From positions 62,001 to 126,000 of the forward strand of contig NZ_NPKO01000004.1 in NCBI RefSeq assembly GCF_008329605.1: a stretch of 64,000 nucleotides of DNA. Direction: 5' to 3'. This DNA is from Mycolicibacterium sp. P9-64 (GTDB lineage: Bacteria; Actinomycetota; Actinomycetes; Mycobacteriales; Mycobacteriaceae). The translations under genes and the position numbers were made by a program. The notes under the pieces were generated by a model. That model worked only from the letters and a program-made list of their open reading frames with translations, searched no databases and was not told the DNA's origin. Shown here piece by piece: positions 47,172 through 55,678 of this stretch; position 1 is the stretch's first letter, and every line of letters begins with the position of its first letter.

Positions 47172-47386
47172 CGCGTCCAACCTACCGGCGTAGCGAGCGC
47201 CACCAAGGACTCACGTTCGACACGGATGAGCCGGGGGCCGATCCTCACGGCCTGGATGCGGCCCTGGGCGATGTAACGCCGAATGGTCTTCGGGTCCACG
47301 CCCAACCATGCTGCCGCCTGTTGGATCGACGGCCGCGGGGGGAGCGGATCGGCTGTTGTGGTCGGTGTCTTTTCATGTGTATTCAT
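47168..47386 (-). CDS. Excisionase-like helix-turn-helix protein
   Basis: A 72-residue protein with a single winged-helix excisionase domain: [20 protein letters not shown], then [17 protein letters not shown] as the wing. ATG 47386 begins a well-formed domain; the upstream frame up to 47548 is not protein-like. It lies near the integrase but on the opposite strand, as in phiRv2-type elements, where the recombination directionality factor is of this type. A pair of direct repeats (47498-47520) about 110 bp upstream is its likely promoter or binding site. Confidence 0.85.
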   Translation of the reverse strand: MNTHEKTPTTTADPLPPRPSIQQAAAWLGVDPKTIRRYIAQGRIQAVRIGPRLIRVERESLVALATPVGWTR

Positions 47387-48066
47387 CAAAGCGGGCCATG
47401 GCTTATACACTGCCACAGCCCGTTTCACCGACCGTTGCCCGGCGAGTGGGTCAAACGGGTGGTGGAATGATGAGAGACGAAGTCGCGGCAACTGGACTTT
47501 GTAGCAATGTTTGTAGCAACCCGTGCTAAACTGTAATAAGAACCGCATCGTCTCGCGGACATCGCCGGAAAATAGGTTATAGACACCGAAGTCGGTATGA
47601 GGCAGAGGCGACGTTGCCGGTCAACGTTGAAGCGCGAGCACACCGGAACCCCTGAGCCGTGGGGTATGAACGGCCCAGCCGCTAGCCCCGGTCAGTCTCC
47701 CCGCAGCCCGTAACCAGTCGTGGCACAGAAGGGGTGTATTCCTGCTGGCTGTAAGAGGTTTGCATGTGTAGCGCCCCCCTTTTGAATGAGGGTCAATCCG
47801 AGAATCGGACGAGTGAGTCAGCGGCTGAGCATCGGCGTGAGACTCAGATAGCCCCAATCAGATTGACGTGCAAGGACAATCCAACCTGCAGCCTGAGTTG
47901 TCGCTCAAGAGATCCATCGTGATCGCCGCCGTCAAGTGCCCGCCGCAGGCCCCCAGTGGGGGCAAGAACAGTCTCCTCCAAGATCGTTGCGACCCAATGG
48001 GAATCGCCTGGAGGAGATGGACATAGTTCGACCGAGAACCAAGCATGAAAGATCCAGGAGCAGAAC
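47387..48066. promoter_or_regulatory. 680-bp control region between the divergent early genes of the element
   Basis: No convincing gene. It separates the minus-strand excisionase gene from the plus-strand small-gene/head operon, so it should hold both promoters. Visible structure: the TTTGTAGCAA direct repeats at 47498 and 47510, and C/T-rich tract CCCCCCTTTTGAATGAGGG near 47776. Frames at 47621-47857 and 47844-48068 (minus) lack protein-like features. A repressor gene of the CI type is not found. Confidence 0.5.
47498..47520. repeat. Two TTTGTAGCAA direct repeats, 12-bp period
   Basis: TTTGTAGCAA at 47498-47507 and TTTGTAGCAAC at 47510-47520, upstream of the excisionase gene. Suits an operator or an excisionase/integrase binding site. 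The word does not recur at the right end. Confidence 0.5.
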
Positions 48067-48270
48067 ATGACTCAGACTGATGACCTACTCACTACGCGCG
48101 AAGTCGCTGCAGAGCTCGGTGTAACCGTGTCTGCGGTGTACCAGGCCCGCCTGTCGGGGCGTGGCCCGATCTCCTATCGTCGCGGCAAGCGCCTGGTCTT
48201 CCCAAGGTCTGAGCTGGAGAATTACCTCTCGATGCAGCGCCTGGCCACGATCAAGGGCGAGGGTGTGTGA
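48067..48270 (+). CDS. AlpA/excisionase-like helix-turn-helix regulator
   Basis: A 67-residue protein made of one HTH_17-type domain: LLTTREVAAELGVTVSAVYQ, then the wing ISYRRGKRLVFPRSELENYL. AGGAG precedes ATG 48067. It heads a chain of overlapping genes (its TGA overlaps the next GTG) leading to the HNH nuclease and packaging genes, so it may be the activator of the satellite's late or excision functions, as AlpA-type proteins are in other phage-inducible islands (family-based inference). Confidence 0.8.
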   Translation: MTQTDDLLTTREVAAELGVTVSAVYQARLSGRGPISYRRGKRLVFPRSELENYLSMQRLATIKGEGV

Positions 48271-48485
48271 ATCCACCACGCCACGAATTGGCCACCCGAA
48301 CCGCCAAGGTACTCACGATCGCAGGCAACTTCGTCTACGTCGAATGTCCTTGGTGTTCCTGCCAACATGCCCACGCGGTCAAGTCGCGCGGATCCGCCGA
48401 GGTAGTCGCACTGTGTCATAAGCCATACCAGCCGCTGAAAACGTATTCCATTGCAGGCCAACAGAAGAGGGACATCCGTCGATGA
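48267..48485 (+). CDS. Small element protein with cysteine/histidine cluster
   Basis: A 72-residue protein starting at GTG 48267 with a four-base overlap to the preceding stop. It contains CPWCSCQHAHAV and a later CHKPY, a pattern that could bind one zinc ion. No family recognised. It overlaps the next gene by ATGA. Probably a small regulatory or nucleic-acid-binding protein of the element. Confidence 0.68.
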   Translation: MNPPRHELATRTAKVLTIAGNFVYVECPWCSCQHAHAVKSRGSAEVVALCHKPYQPLKTYSIAGQQKRDIRR

Positions 48486-48703
48486 GCGACCACACCGAGA
48501 CCATCGCAATACGTCGCGTCCAGGCGTTCACCTACGCCACAGTGGCTCAGCCCGACGGCACGCCTCTGCACCTCATCGACATCCGCTATCCCAATGGCGA
48601 TCTTCTGGACGCAAATGCGCTGACGAATGCTCAACTGGCCGAACACATCACGGCTTGCCAGAAGCACCTCAGCGCAGCGCTGGAGAACGAACACCGCGAG
48701 TGA
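48482..48703 (+). CDS. Small element protein of unknown function
   Basis: A 73-residue protein starting at ATG 48482 in an ATGA overlap with the upstream gene. It is mixed alpha/beta with two parts, IRRVQAFTYATVAQPDGTPL and an acidic-amphipathic helix near the end (TNAQLAEHITACQKHLSAAL). No family recognised. Tight overlaps on the upstream side support its being real. Confidence 0.65.
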   Translation: MSDHTETIAIRRVQAFTYATVAQPDGTPLHLIDIRYPNGDLLDANALTNAQLAEHITACQKHLSAALENEHRE

Positions 48704-48713
48704 CCGCCGACCT

Positions 48714-49067
48714 GTGACGCAACGCCCATGCCTGAGCTGTGCTGACCTCATCCCCGCCGCTACCTACTGCGCCGCCTGCAAGCCCCACAGGCCCGACATC
48801 CGTAACCGTGGCAGGCGTGGACGTGACGCCGCCTGGGACAGGCTGAGCCGACGAGCGCGCAGGCTGCAGCCCTGGTGCCTGGACTGTGGCCGCACCGCCG
48901 CCGAGCTGCCCGCCAACGATGGCCTCCAGGCCGACCACAAGCCCGAAGCCTGGGCACGCAAAGCCCTGGGTCTACCAATCCGCCTGCAGGACATCGCAGT
49001 CCGTTGCGGTCAGTGCAACCGCCTGGCTGGCGCAGCCCGAGGCGACCACGTAACCCGGTCTGACTGA
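48714..49067 (+). CDS. HNH endonuclease (packaging-associated)
   Basis: A 117-residue nuclease starting at GTG 48714. Two zinc-binding CxxC pairs are visible early (CLSCADLIPAATYCAAC), then the HNH core: WCLDCGRTAAELPANDGLQADH, with the conserved Asp-His, and the distal CGQCN. HNH proteins placed immediately before a large terminase usually cooperate with it in cos-type genome cleavage. No separate small terminase gene is visible between the two; the 295-bp gap contains repeats instead. Confidence 0.88.
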   Translation: MTQRPCLSCADLIPAATYCAACKPHRPDIRNRGRRGRDAAWDRLSRRARRLQPWCLDCGRTAAELPANDGLQADHKPEAWARKALGLPIRLQDIAVRCGQCNRLAGAARGDHVTRSD

Positions 49068-49362
49068 AGAGTTTGCTGGCGGTAGCCAGCGCCTTCGCTG
49101 AAGTTTGCTGGGTCTGCGCTTTGTCAGGACATACCGCCGCCTTAGCTGCTGTGCTGAGCCCAAAATTGGCCGGCTGGCACATAACCGCAGGTCAGGGCCC
49201 TGCGGATCCTAAGTCCAACCCTCTCGGTCATGTTTGCTAGATCGGTATCAATGCAGGTAGGGGACTTGGGGCAAGTAACCAGCTCCGGGACCCCGGGCCG
49301 CTAGGCGCGCTCAGAAATAAATAGCCATCCAGGGCTTTGCTGGATCCACAAGAAAGTTTGCT
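49068..49362. promoter_or_regulatory. Gene-free gap before terminase with five GTTTGCT-like repeats; candidate packaging site
   Basis: The word GTTTGCT occurs at about 49072, 49104, 49232 and 49356, and a variant GCTTTGCT at 49334. Such a cluster beside an HNH/terminase pair is where a cos or pac site, or a small-terminase binding site, would be expected. No coding frame is convincing here. Function is inference from position. Confidence 0.4.
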
Positions 49363-50844
49363 GTGGCCTTGTCTACCGGACCCAAGCGGCGCGTTTCCGC
49401 CGAGCCGCTGCCGTTCGCCGGTACGGGCACACCCTCGGAGCGGTTCGCGCAGTGGTGTCTGAAGTACCTAGTTGTCTCGAAGGGCAAGGGAGCCAACGGG
49501 CCTGTCCGACTGCGGGATTGGCAGGTGGCTCTGATGGCGTCCCTGATGGACCCCAGCCCCCGACCGTCCATCGCGGGCGTGATGATGCCCCGAGGATCAG
49601 GCAAGACGATGTTGATGGCCTGCTGGGCCCTCTTCGAACTCTTCGAAGGACCGTTCGGCAATCAGCTGGTCGTTGTCGCGGTTGACGAGAGGCAGAGTCG
49701 CCTCACATTCGAAACCGCCGCCGCCATGGTGGGTTTGAGCGAGGAGCTGCTGTCTCGCTGCCAGGTGTTCCGCGAGCGCCTGGAGGTACCGGGCAAGGGA
49801 TCGACGTTCACCGCTCTACCCGCAGAGGCGAAGCGCCTGGAGGGCCTCGGCAACTTCTCCCTGGCCATCGCTGACGAGATCGGCGTGATTGCACGGGAGA
49901 CCTGGGAAACCCTGCTTCTCGGTCTGGGCAAGGTGGACAACGCAACCGTCGTGGGCATCGGCACGCCATCCGTGTCCAGTGATTCTGTCCTGCTGGACCT
50001 TCGGGCCTACGGGCAGGACCATCCCGAAGACGCCTCGTTTGTGTGGCGCGAGTTCAGCGCTGACGAGTTCACCGCGACCCATGCCGTCGACTGCCAGCAC
50101 TGCTGGGCACTGGCCTGCCCCGCCCTTGGGGACTTCTCCTCGGAAGCCGCTATGCGGGCATTGCTCCCGCCGAAGACGACCGAGGGGGCGTTTCGCCGAG
50201 CGAGGCTGTGCCAGTTCGTAAGTGAGAACGTCAATCCATTCATTGACGAAGCTACTTGGCTGTCACTGTCCACGGGCCTGCCGATCCCCGACGGCACCGA
50301 TGTGGTTCTAGCGCTGGACGGATCATTCTCCGATGACACCACGGCGCTGCTCCTGAGCACGGTCTCGGCTGTCCCTCACTTCGCACCGCTACAGGTTTGG
50401 GCTCAGCCGTCCGACCAGCCGGATTGGCGCGTACCGGTCCTAGAGGTGGAGCAGGCCATCAGGGACGCGTGCAAGCAGTGGAGGGTGAAAGAGGTTGTTG
50501 CGGACCCGTTCCGATGGAACCGCACACTCCAGGTTCTCGGTTCTGAAGGCCTGCCCGTGGTCGAGTTTCCGCACAGCCCTTCTCGTTTGACCCGTGCCAC
50601 GACGGACGCCTACAGCGCGGCCGTCAACGCCAACATGACCCACAGCGGCGACGCCACGATGACCAACCACGTCATGGCCGCGACCGTAATCGAGAGCGAT
50701 GGCGGGTTGCGCCTCGGTAAGACGAGCCGCAAGCGATCCGCCCAGAAGATCGACCTAGCCGCGTGCCTCGTAATGGCGCACTCCCGCGCCACCTGGCTAG
50801 CCGCCCATCCCAAGAAGAGAAATCGAGCCGTGTCCTTCGCATGA
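49363..50844 (+). CDS. Phage terminase large subunit
   Basis: A 493-residue packaging motor starting at GTG 49363. The ATPase domain has Walker A-like PRGSGKTM (about residues 77-84) and the acidic Walker B in LAIADEIGVI. The C-terminal RNase-H-type nuclease domain begins with VVLALDGSFSDDTTALLL, supplying the first metal-binding Asp, and a later DPFRWNR. Stop overlaps the portal start as ATGA. It would package the element's DNA into its own small capsid. Confidence 0.93.
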   Translation: MALSTGPKRRVSAEPLPFAGTGTPSERFAQWCLKYLVVSKGKGANGPVRLRDWQVALMASLMDPSPRPSIAGVMMPRGSGKTMLMACWALFELFEGPFGNQLVVVAVDERQSRLTFETAAAMVGLSEELLSRCQVFRERLEVPGKGSTFTALPAEAKRLEGLGNFSLAIADEIGVIARETWETLLLGLGKVDNATVVGIGTPSVSSDSVLLDLRAYGQDHPEDASFVWREFSADEFTATHAVDCQHCWALACPALGDFSSEAAMRALLPPKTTEGAFRRARLCQFVSENVNPFIDEATWLSLSTGLPIPDGTDVVLALDGSFSDDTTALLLSTVSAVPHFAPLQVWAQPSDQPDWRVPVLEVEQAIRDACKQWRVKEVVADPFRWNRTLQVLGSEGLPVVEFPHSPSRLTRATTDAYSAAVNANMTHSGDATMTNHVMAATVIESDGGLRLGKTSRKRSAQKIDLAACLVMAHSRATWLAAHPKKRNRAVSFA

Positions 50845-52229
50845 GCAATCCCGACGCCGACCGCCTAGTTGAACTCCTGCAGGAGCTAGACGCGCCGCAG
50901 TACCGATTCACCCGGCTTGACGATTACTACCAGGGCAATTCGCCCCTGAGTTACCTCAGCGCCGAGGCGAAGGCAGCGTTGTCGAAGTTCGACCGGATGA
51001 GCAGCAACCTTTGTCGCACAGCGGTTCTCAGTCTGGCCGAGCGACTGCGAATCTCAGGGTTCACCGGGGCTGAAGTCTGGACCGACTGGCTTCGCTCAGA
51101 CCTCGACCAGCTCAGTGCGAAGGCGCACCGTGACGCCCTGCTCTACTCCTGGTGTCCGGTCATCGTGTGGACGGACAAGACCGGCAGGGCCCGCGCCACC
51201 ATCGAATCGCCAAAGCAAGTGGCCGTTCTCCGTGACCCCGTCGACCGGGAAATCGTCTCGGCAGTGAAGCGGGTCAGGACGAAGACCACCACCGAGGCCT
51301 GGGTTTACCTACCCGATGAGATCCAGCATTGGCGGGCTCAGACACCGGGAGCGGCAACAGCCGGATTCAACCTCGTCGACACGGTGCCCAATCCGCTCGG
51401 TGTCGTCCCCGTTGTGGCCCTCGGCCTAGACGATGACACCAGCGTCGTTGCCGATCTAATTCCGCTCCAGGACGCCCTGAACAAGCTCCTCCTAGACGCG
51501 ATGATCAGCAGCGAATATGCAGGCCGTCCCCGCCGCACGGCAACGGGAATCGAGCTGGTGGATCGGCCCAAGCTGGACGCCGACGGCAGCCCCGTGCTGG
51601 ACGAAGACGACCAGCCCGTGATGGAGGCGGTAAACCCCTTCCCCGAGAACAACCGAATGATGGTCGCGGCCGGTGAGAACGCGAAGATTGGTCAGCTACC
51701 CGCTGCCGATCTCGGAGGCTTCGAGGCAGCCGTACGAATCATCATCAGCCAGGCCATGATGGTAAGCGGCCTTCCCGCGCATTACGTTGGGCTACTGCAG
51801 GACTCAGTCACAAGCGCGGATGCTCTCCGCGCTGCGGAGGCCGCTTTGGTTTCGCGGGCCGAGGCAAAGCAGCAGGCATACGGCACGGGCTGGGAGTCCG
51901 TGGCGCGCCTTCTGATCGCCATCCGCGACTCGGTTGATGCCGCCGACGTAACCGTCCAGATCAAGTGGGCCCCAGCAGACACACGGAGCACGGCCCAGGA
52001 GGCTGACGCCGTTGTGAAACTATTCGCCGCCGGTCTGCTTCCCCGCGCCTACGCCCTGCAGAAGCTCGGCTACTCCGATGACGAGATCCTGGCAATCCGT
52101 CAGGCAACTCGCGCCGAGGCCCTAGATGGCCAGGGCGTAACACTGGGTACGCAGACAAGGGGAGCGGCCACCGATCTGTCTGCGGGCGTGCCAGGCACCA
52201 ACCCGGCACCGTCCAGCGGTAGCCAGTGA
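50841..52229 (+). CDS. Phage portal protein (SPP1 gp6-like)
   Basis: A 462-residue protein forming the dodecameric portal through which DNA is packaged. Typical features: N-terminal YYQGNSPLSYLS and RMSSNLCRTAVLSLAERL, the middle LIPLQDALNKLLLDAM, and the long alpha-helical region SGLPAHYVGLLQDSVTSADALRAAEAAL that lines the channel, followed by a flexible Gly/Ser tail. Coupled by 4-bp overlaps to both the terminase gene and the next gene. Confidence 0.92.
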   Translation: MSNPDADRLVELLQELDAPQYRFTRLDDYYQGNSPLSYLSAEAKAALSKFDRMSSNLCRTAVLSLAERLRISGFTGAEVWTDWLRSDLDQLSAKAHRDALLYSWCPVIVWTDKTGRARATIESPKQVAVLRDPVDREIVSAVKRVRTKTTTEAWVYLPDEIQHWRAQTPGAATAGFNLVDTVPNPLGVVPVVALGLDDDTSVVADLIPLQDALNKLLLDAMISSEYAGRPRRTATGIELVDRPKLDADGSPVLDEDDQPVMEAVNPFPENNRMMVAAGENAKIGQLPAADLGGFEAAVRIIISQAMMVSGLPAHYVGLLQDSVTSADALRAAEAALVSRAEAKQQAYGTGWESVARLLIAIRDSVDAADVTVQIKWAPADTRSTAQEADAVVKLFAAGLLPRAYALQKLGYSDDEILAIRQATRAEALDGQGVTLGTQTRGAATDLSAGVPGTNPAPSSGSQ

Positions 52230-52831
52230 CCGCCGCTGATTCGTTCCAGGCCGCAGCCGAACAAATCGCGGTCGGCACCGAGCGCGGAGTACTCGCCGCC
52301 TACGCCGCATTCGTTGCGGGCAGCCTTGATCTCGACACTGCCGTCGCCCGCATGGCCGGTGAGGTCAACCGAAGCAATGCCGCCGCCACGATCCTGGCTG
52401 ACGCGTATGTCGTCGCATCCATCGAAGAGCTGTCAACCAACCCCGGGACCGCCGTCGGGCTTCTGCCAGTCGATAACTCTGTGCGACTCGTCAAGTCGAT
52501 GCGAACGGTTCTCACCGCTTCGCCTGAGCAGACACCGGACGAGCCGGACGCCGAGAAGCGACTGACCAGACTGGTTCACTCGGAGACCTTCTCGACAGCC
52601 CAGAAAAGCGCTGTAGACGCGATGACCGCACAGCCGCTAGTCGAGGGCTGGGTCAGGCAATTCGAGAGCGAGAATCCGTGTCAGCTCTGCGTATTCATCT
52701 GGCGGGAAGGCCGAGTGTGGCCTAAGAAGCAGCCGTTCCAGGTGATGCATCCCGGGGACAAGTGCGTTCCCCGAGTAGTGCTCACCACCAACCCAATTCA
52801 ACCCGTAGGAAGGAAGCGCCGTGCCCGATGA
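52226..52831 (+). CDS. MuF-like minor head protein
   Basis: A 201-residue protein starting at GTG 52226 in a GTGA overlap with the portal stop. It is helical for the first 130 residues; the C-terminal segment NPCQLCVFIWREGRVWP with a C-x-x-C and a downstream MHPGDKCVPR matches the phage MuF/minor capsid domain (SPP1 gp7 type) that sits on the portal inside the head. A capsid-protease role is sometimes assigned in mycobacteriophages but no protease motif is clear. Confidence 0.78.
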   Translation: MTAADSFQAAAEQIAVGTERGVLAAYAAFVAGSLDLDTAVARMAGEVNRSNAAATILADAYVVASIEELSTNPGTAVGLLPVDNSVRLVKSMRTVLTASPEQTPDEPDAEKRLTRLVHSETFSTAQKSAVDAMTAQPLVEGWVRQFESENPCQLCVFIWREGRVWPKKQPFQVMHPGDKCVPRVVLTTNPIQPVGRKRRAR

Positions 52832-53147
52832 GACGACCGAGCCCGAAGAGACCACCGAGGTAACGACGGAGACCGAGACCACCGAGGTTGCCGACGAGAT
52901 CACCGAGGACGAGGACGACGACACGAAGACTTTCCCCGCGTCCGTCGTTCGGAAGCTACGCAAGGAAGCTGCCGACAACCGGGTAGCGGCCAAGGATGCC
53001 GAGGCCCGCGCAGAAGCGGCAGAGGCCCGCGCCGTGGCAGCCGAGGAGAAGCTAGCCCGAAAGCCGGTCGGCGACATCGGTCAAGGTGTTACCGGCGCAC
53101 CGTCCACCGACGTGGACCTACTCGGAATGCTGCGAGCACGAACCTGA
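52821..53147 (+). CDS. Scaffold-like protein
   Basis: A 108-residue protein starting at GTG 52821 inside the end of the preceding gene. The first 35 residues are extremely acidic and Thr/Glu-rich (PEETTEVTTETETTEVADE), then a Lys/Ala/Glu coiled coil (residues 45-80) and a short C-terminal segment. This is the normal build and position of a capsid-assembly scaffold just before the major capsid gene; it is shorter than usual, as expected for a small capsid. Confidence 0.8.
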   Translation: MPDETTEPEETTEVTTETETTEVADEITEDEDDDTKTFPASVVRKLRKEAADNRVAAKDAEARAEAAEARAVAAEEKLARKPVGDIGQGVTGAPSTDVDLLGMLRART

Positions 53148-53284
53148 TTCACCCAGTTTGCCTGTAAACTGAGAGCAGAGGAAAGAGCGCCTGGCGCGCC
53201 GCCTCTCACTTCGGCCCTGGCGGCCACTTCTGACCCTGTCCTGGCGATGGCGTCCAACACCATTGCCTACTAAGGACATTCATC

Positions 53285-54127
53285 GTGGCCATTGAAACCA
53301 CATCGGGTAATAGCACGCTGCTTCAGTCGCAGGTTGCTTCACTACTCATCCAGCCGCTAGAGACTGCCAGCACGTTCCTGGCGTCGGGCGTGCAGATCAT
53401 TGACAGCTCCAGCCCCGTTCGCATCCCTCGTATCACCAACGGCGTGACCGCCGGATTCGTGGCCGAGGGTGCCCAGATCTCTGACGGAGACGTAGCTTTC
53501 GACGAGCTGACCCTGCTACCGAGCTCGCTCAAGTCGCTCAAGGTGCTCGTCAAGTTCAGCAATGAGCTACTGCGCCAGAGCGTGATTGGGCTAGACGCCG
53601 TCCTGAAGACTCGCCTCACTGCCGACGTAGCCAACGCGCTAGACGCTGCGCTCTACTCGGGTGCTGGCACTTCGAACACCATCAAGGGCGTAACCGCACA
53701 GACCGGCATCGGTACCGGCGTGCTGGACGTGACGGACCTCAACTCGATCCTGGACGGGATCGCAACCGCCTACGCGGCCAACGTCACGCCCAACCGGATC
53801 TACCTCAACCCGACGGACTGGATTGCCCTGCGCAAGATCGTTCGCGGCACTGGAGACGCCGGATACGTGCTTGAGCCCGACGCCCACGCCGCCGACAGCT
53901 TCGCCCTGTTCGGCCTACCGGTCACGGTGACCAACCATCTTGCCGTGGGCAAGGCCATCATCGCCGACACCAACCACATTGTGGTGGTCCGCGATCTGGA
54001 CGCCTCGGTCTTCCTGATTGACCAGCTCTACGCCGACTACGACACCCAGGCCCTGCGCGTCGTCTCCCGCTGGGACGTAGGTCTGACCCGCGCCGCAGCC
54101 GTCACCGTTCTGACCGCGACTCCGTAA
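53285..54127 (+). CDS. Major capsid protein, HK97 fold
   Basis: A 280-residue capsid subunit starting at GTG 53285 with AAGGA upstream. HK97-type features: N-arm, SSPVRIPRITNGVTAGFVAEGAQI (E-loop start), LKVLVKFSNELLRQSVIGLD spine helix, and the C-terminal P-domain with NRIYLNPTDWIALRKI and VVRDLDASVFLI. It is slightly short for a phage capsid protein, in line with small satellite capsids. The upstream 137-bp gap has a small IR (CAGTTT/AAACTG at 53152-53169). Confidence 0.92.
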   Translation: MAIETTSGNSTLLQSQVASLLIQPLETASTFLASGVQIIDSSSPVRIPRITNGVTAGFVAEGAQISDGDVAFDELTLLPSSLKSLKVLVKFSNELLRQSVIGLDAVLKTRLTADVANALDAALYSGAGTSNTIKGVTAQTGIGTGVLDVTDLNSILDGIATAYAANVTPNRIYLNPTDWIALRKIVRGTGDAGYVLEPDAHAADSFALFGLPVTVTNHLAVGKAIIADTNHIVVVRDLDASVFLIDQLYADYDTQALRVVSRWDVGLTRAAAVTVLTATP

Positions 54128-54129
54128 TC

Positions 54130-54447
54130 ATGAGTGCGCCAACCTCCGAGGATCTGGGCGCACTGCTGGGCCGGGATCTGGACAGCGGGCAGGCTGTTCA
54201 GATTCTGGCCGTGGTCACCGCCATGGCGTCCGCTTACACGCGTGACATCGGCTTCGTTGACGGTGTGCCGAACGATGGCATCCGCGCCGTGATCCTCACC
54301 GCCGCCGCTCGACTCCTGTCGAATCCACGGGGCCTGCTCCTGGACGAGTCCCACGGTCCAGACGCCGTTTCCTATCGGTCTGCCTTTACCGGCTGGTCGC
54401 TGGCCGAGCTGTTCGTCCTGGACCGCTACCGGGTCCGCGCATGGTGA
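54130..54447 (+). CDS. Head-tail connector (adaptor) protein
   Basis: A 105-residue helical protein, 2 bp after the capsid gene. TSEDLGALLGRDLDSGQAVQ and ILTAAARLLSNPRG resemble the gp6/gp15-type adaptor rings that sit below the portal. Position after the capsid gene and before a beta-rich partner supports this. Assignment from position and composition. Confidence 0.75.
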   Translation: MSAPTSEDLGALLGRDLDSGQAVQILAVVTAMASAYTRDIGFVDGVPNDGIRAVILTAAARLLSNPRGLLLDESHGPDAVSYRSAFTGWSLAELFVLDRYRVRAW

Positions 54448-54794
54448 CCGGCACCGTCTACAGGGCCCCAGCCCGCAATGCCCACGGTGACCCCGTCGAC
54501 ACAGGCGGCAACGTCGTGCGCCTGGACGACGGTGCAGCTCTAGTGGGCACCATCAACGGCGTCATCTTGGGCGGTCAGGCCGTAGCCTCTTCGCGTGGTC
54601 GCCAGGAATCTTCGGATACCTCGGGCCAGATCGGCTGCCCCACAACGGAAGCCGTTCACCTGCAGTTTGGTGACCGTATCGACATCCGCTCAGTTCGTTA
54701 CAAGGTGATCAGCCGACCCGCATGGGATGACCCGTCCGCACTGACTGGCACCGAGTTCGGCTACGCGTGGTTTGACGTGGAAGCCACCATTTAG
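54441..54794 (+). CDS. Head-completion (stopper-type) protein
   Basis: A 117-residue beta-rich protein starting at GTG or ATG within the end of the adaptor gene (54441). Repeating strands (VRLDDGAALVGTINGVILGG, FGDRIDIRSVRYKVISRP) fit the stopper/gp16-type head closure family. It is the last structural gene: no tail terminator, tail tube or tape measure gene follows before the terminators and cargo genes. Confidence 0.7.
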   Translation: MVTGTVYRAPARNAHGDPVDTGGNVVRLDDGAALVGTINGVILGGQAVASSRGRQESSDTSGQIGCPTTEAVHLQFGDRIDIRSVRYKVISRPAWDDPSALTGTEFGYAWFDVEATI

Positions 54795-54800
54795 ACCGGT

Positions 54801-54833
54801 CCCCCTCGTTCATCGCGAAGGGTTGCGAGGGGG
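54801..54833 (+). terminator. Hairpin after the structural operon
   Basis: Arms CCCCCTCG (54801-54808) and CGAGGGGG (54826-54833), 7 bp after the last head gene. The likely first stop of the late transcript. Confidence 0.6.
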
Positions 54834-54982
54834 CCACCAAAAGCAACACCGCCAGGGAACTTCCTTATTGCCATTCGGATGTCCCCCTGGTGGTGGGCGG
54901 GGTTGAGGGACCCCGCCAAACTCTTCCGCTGGGCGTCTCTTGTCGTCCGTCCAGCAGATAGCGCGCCATCATGGCAGCGCCG

Positions 54983-55014
54983 CAATGCCCTCCCGGGGTC
55001 TCGGGAGGGCATTG
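54983..55014. terminator. Strong hairpin between late genes and cargo genes
   Basis: Perfect 13-bp arms 54983-54995 and 55002-55014, followed on the plus strand by TTGTGT. It would insulate the head operon from the opposite-strand cargo genes. The 385-bp interval 54795-55179 holds no gene. Confidence 0.75.
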
Positions 55015-55143
55015 TTGTGTCTGGGTGCCCTAGTCGAATGTAGAGCCCTCTCTAGGCAGGGACACCTATTGCCGCACTTCATAATTCACGAGTACGGTTC
55101 GCCGCTATGACTCCAAAGCAGCTCACACACAGTCCCCACTCTG

Positions 55144-55173
55144 GCAGGCCATCAAGGCAATGGAGTGGCCTGC
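55144..55173 (-). terminator. Possible terminator of the cargo operon
   Basis: Arms GCAGGCCA (55144-55151) and TGGCCTGC (55166-55173), 6 bp downstream of the 164-residue cargo gene on the minus strand. Confidence 0.5.
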
Positions 55174-55179
55174 ATGTCC

Positions 55180-55674
55180 TCAGCGTGTGGGCTTCGGCCT
55201 TTCGGGCAGTATCCCGCGCTCGCGTAGCCACCAATCCCAATCTCTCACTGCATCATCCGTGAGATTCCTGGTGTGAAGGATCTTTCCGCCCGCTTTGATG
55301 ATATCTGTGGAAACGTAGTGGCCAGCACTCTTGTCTATGACAGTCGTCCGGCGAACAATCTCTGCGTGAGTACCTGAAGACTTCGGTTTGCTTTTCAACA
55401 CTAGATGTTTGAAACCATTGGCGATGTCAGCGCATGCGGCCAGGGCCTCGGATGATTCCCAACTGAACAGCGTGCCGACTGTCTGCCGAATTTCCTCGCT
55501 CAGGTCCGAGTTCTGTATCCAGTCCCGTAGGTGGAACGCGTCACAGCAGAAGTGGTAGAGCACGTCGCGGTGGTCTACCTCGCGTGGCTTGCGGATTGGT
55601 TCGGTCATGGTGCGCACCAGTTCGTAGGAGCGCAGCATCCGCCTGTACTGGTCCTCCCACGTCTCGTTAAGCAT
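55180..55674 (-). CDS. Cargo protein B of the element, unknown all-helical protein
   Basis: A 164-residue protein, ATG 55674, second gene of a two-gene minus-strand cassette beside attR. Predicted mostly helical. Notable parts are VLYHFCCDAFHLRDWIQ and EALAACADIANGFKHLVLK, a pattern I associate with a widespread uncharacterised family (His-Leu-x-Asp-Trp and Asp-x-x-Asn-x-x-Lys-His). No membrane segment or signal. Codon use is less GC-extreme than the host genes. A helical HEPN-like nuclease has been considered but the R-x4-6-H motif is not clear. Function unknown; location suggests accessory cargo, possibly defence. Confidence 0.72.
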   Translation of the reverse strand: MLNETWEDQYRRMLRSYELVRTMTEPIRKPREVDHRDVLYHFCCDAFHLRDWIQNSDLSEEIRQTVGTLFSWESSEALAACADIANGFKHLVLKSKPKSSGTHAEIVRRTTVIDKSAGHYVSTDIIKAGGKILHTRNLTDDAVRDWDWWLRERGILPERPKPTR

Positions 55675-55678
55675 GGGC

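Noticed and set aside
47621..48068. Two minus-strand frames of 74-78 codons in the element's control region
   Set aside because: No ribosome site, no family features, and composition unlike the neighbouring small genes; they are more likely part of the regulatory region.
55180..55674. HEPN toxin assignment for cargo protein B
   Set aside because: The protein is helical but the R-x4-6-H catalytic motif could not be located with confidence.
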